This document shows, in pieces, positions 62,206-64,000 of a DNA stretch of 64,000 nucleotides (position 1 is the stretch's first letter; every line of letters begins with the position of its first letter). The notes under the pieces were generated by a model. The model worked only from the letters and a program-made list of their open reading frames with translations, searched no databases and was not told where the DNA came from. A program made the position numbers and the translations under genes. Source of the stretch: Streptomyces sp. NBC_01260 (GTDB lineage: Bacteria; Actinomycetota; Actinomycetes; Streptomycetales; Streptomycetaceae); the NCBI RefSeq assembly GCF_036226405.1, contig NZ_CP108464.1, positions 1,178,001 through 1,242,000 on the forward strand, written 5' to 3'.

Positions 62206-63990
62206 TCAGGCCGTCGTCAGCGGGCGGATCGCCGTCGGCGCGTGGCCCGGCTCCGACGCGACGTCCTCGAACTCGTTGACCGAGGCGATGTCCGTACCGC
62301 TCATCGAGATGTTGGTGATCCGCTCCAGGATCGCCTCGACGACCACCGGCACCCGGAACTCCGCCGCCAGCTTCTTGGCCTCCTCGAAGGCCGGGAGCAA
62401 CTGGTCCGGCTCGGTGACCCGGATCGCCTTGCAGCCCAGGCCCTCGACGACCTTGACGTGGTCGACGCCATAGGCGCCCAGCTCCGGCGAGTTGATGTTC
62501 TCGAACTCCAGGTTGACCTGGAAGTCGATGTCGAAGTTGCGCTGCGCCTGCCGGATCAGCCCCAGGTAGGAGTTGTTCACCAGGACGTGCACGTACGGGA
62601 TGTTGTGCTGCGCGCCGACCGCGAGCTCCTCCAGCATGAACTGGAAGTCGTAGTCGCCGGAGAGCGCGACGACGGAGGCCTCGGGGTCGGCCGTCGCGAC
62701 GCCCAGCGCGGCCGGGATGGTCCAGCCGAGCGGGCCCGCCTGGCCGCAGTTGATCCAGTGGCGCGGCCGGTAGACGTGCAGCATCTGCGCGCCCGCGATC
62801 TGGGAGAGGCCGATCGTGGTGACGTACCGGGTCTCGGGGCCGAAGGCCCGGTTCATCTCCTCGTACACCCGCTGCGGCTTCAGCGGCACGTTGTCGAAGT
62901 GCGTGCGCCGCTGGAGCGTCGCCCTGCGCTCCTGGGTGGACGCGGCCCACCGCGAGCGGTCCTTCAGCTCGCCGGCCGTCTTCAGCTCGCGCGCCACCTC
63001 GACGAACAGCTCCAGCGCCGCCTTGGCGTCGGAGGCGATACCGAGGTCGGGGGCGAAGATCTTGCCCAGCTGGGTGGGCTCGATGTCGACGTGGACGAAC
63101 TTCCGGCCCCGCGTGTAGACGTCCAGCTTGCCGGTGTGGCGGTTGGCCCAGCGGTTGCCGATGCCGAGGACGAAGTCGGACTCCAGGAAGTTCGCGTTGC
63201 CGTAGCGGTGCGAGGTCTGGAGGCCGACCATGCCGGCGTTCAGCTCGTGGTCGTCGGCGAGGATGCCCCAGCCCATCAGGGTCGGGACGACCGGGACGCC
63301 GGTCAGTTCGGCGAACTCCACCAGGAGTTCGGACGCGTCGGCGTTGATGACGCCGCCGCCCGCGACGAGCAGCGGCCGCTCGGACGCGTTCAGCATCTCC
63401 AGCGCGCGCTCGATCTGCTTGCGGCTCGCGGCGGGCTTGTGCACCGGCAGCGGCTCGTACAGATCAGGGTCGAACTCGATCTCGGTCAGCTGCACGTCGA
63501 TCGGCAGGTCGATGAGGACCGGGCCGGGACGGCCGGTGCGCATCAGGTGGAAGGCCTGCTGGAAGACGCCGGGGACCTGCGCGGCCTCCAGGACGGTGGT
63601 GGCCGCCTTGGTGACCGGCTTGGCGATCGACGCGATGTCGACGGCCTGGAAGTCCTCCTTGTGCAGGACGGCGGTCGGGGCCTGGCCGGTGATGCACAGG
63701 ATCGGGATCGAGTCGGCGATGGCGGAGTAGAGGCCGGTGATCATGTCGGTGCCGGCGGGTCCCGACGTACCGATGCAGACGCCGATGTTCCCCGGGCGGG
63801 CCCGGGTGTAGCCCTCTGCCATGTGGGAGGCGCCCTCGACGTGGCGGGCGAGCGTGTGATGAACCCCGCCGGAGGCCTTGAGGGCCGCGTAGAAGGGGTT
63901 GATCGCCGCGCCCGGCACACCGAACGCGTTGCTGACGCCTTCGCGCTTGAGGATCTCAACTGCCGCTCGGGCAGCGGTCATTCGAGGCAT
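62206..63990 (-). CDS. gcl: Glyoxylate carboligase (tartronate semialdehyde synthase)
   Basis: A 594-aa ThDP enzyme joining two glyoxylates into tartronate semialdehyde. The N-terminal [20 protein letters not shown] and [20 protein letters not shown] match Gcl; valine in HVEG takes the place of the glutamate found in most ThDP enzymes, a hallmark of this enzyme. The cofactor site is [20 protein letters not shown] to [10 protein letters not shown] near 440-475. ATG 63990 has GGAG at 63997-64000, so the start is just inside the window and its promoter lies outside. It faces the isomerase/reductase/catalase genes and supplies their substrate. Confidence 0.97.
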   Translation of the reverse strand: MPRMTAARAAVEILKREGVSNAFGVPGAAINPFYAALKASGGVHHTLARHVEGASHMAEGYTRARPGNIGVCIGTSGPAGTDMITGLYSAIADSIPILCITGQAPTAVLHKEDFQAVDIASIAKPVTKAATTVLEAAQVPGVFQQAFHLMRTGRPGPVLIDLPIDVQLTEIEFDPDLYEPLPVHKPAASRKQIERALEMLNASERPLLVAGGGVINADASELLVEFAELTGVPVVPTLMGWGILADDHELNAGMVGLQTSHRYGNANFLESDFVLGIGNRWANRHTGKLDVYTRGRKFVHVDIEPTQLGKIFAPDLGIASDAKAALELFVEVARELKTAGELKDRSRWAASTQERRATLQRRTHFDNVPLKPQRVYEEMNRAFGPETRYVTTIGLSQIAGAQMLHVYRPRHWINCGQAGPLGWTIPAALGVATADPEASVVALSGDYDFQFMLEELAVGAQHNIPYVHVLVNNSYLGLIRQAQRNFDIDFQVNLEFENINSPELGAYGVDHVKVVEGLGCKAIRVTEPDQLLPAFEEAKKLAAEFRVPVVVEAILERITNISMSGTDIASVNEFEDVASEPGHAPTAIRPLTTA

Positions 63991-64000
63991 TGAGTGCTCC

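Overview
The window is high-GC actinobacterial DNA, almost certainly from a Streptomyces. The evidence is heavy G/C third-position bias, frequent GTG starts, tight ATGA/GTGA gene overlaps, an XRE/DUF397/ATP-binding trio, DasR-like and chitosanase operators, and a typical uric-acid to glyoxylate gene set. I saw no rRNA, tRNA or CRISPR.

Positions 1 to about 35.9 kb form an accessory, defence-rich island. It opens with the C-terminus of a probable DISARM-type helicase, followed by a 1402-aa Eco57I-like adenine methylase, an EcsC-family protein and a coiled-coil protein of unknown function. Next come a Scr1-type regulator with DUF397 and an anti-sigma-like ATPase. A giant protein at 9.8-15.1 kb fuses a PrsW-type intramembrane protease to an Rhs core ending in an HExxH tip, followed by a probable immunity gene. 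A decayed stretch holds a GNAT remnant and a broken AbiEii-type toxin. Then come a TPR-like/small protein/GrpE-like/zinc-ribbon Hsp70 operon, and facing it a sigma factor-DrmA-DrmB-SF1 helicase operon. A divergent McrB-McrC-(RelE-like)UvrD operon closes the island. No DrmC-like phospholipase D gene is visible. The island ends against a 5'-truncated-looking ORF near 35.9 kb, the best candidate for its right edge.

Positions 36.4-46.8 kb carry extracellular polysaccharide use and general metabolism. They include a secreted GH18 chitinase with a DasR-like operator, an M20 peptidase with a YfcC-type carrier, an FN3 lipoprotein, an amidohydrolase, a TIGR03086-type protein and two tandem GH46 chitosanases that share a nearly identical 182-bp block.

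Positions 46.8-64 kb carry purine salvage and degradation. A probable five-gene operon encodes OHCU decarboxylase, 5-hydroxyisourate hydrolase, urate oxidase, an NCS2 permease and an 8-oxoguanine deaminase-like hydrolase. A second NCS2 permease follows. To the right are a lactonase-like protein, a frameshifted GntR regulator and two secreted proteins. The glyoxylate branch comes last: hydroxypyruvate isomerase-like protein, tartronate semialdehyde reductase, catalase and glyoxylate carboligase. The urate operon and the catalase share the same operator/promoter design (TCAACA-N3-TGTTGA overlapping a TTGACG -35 box, 18-bp spacer), pointing to common control by one repressor, plausibly of AllR type.
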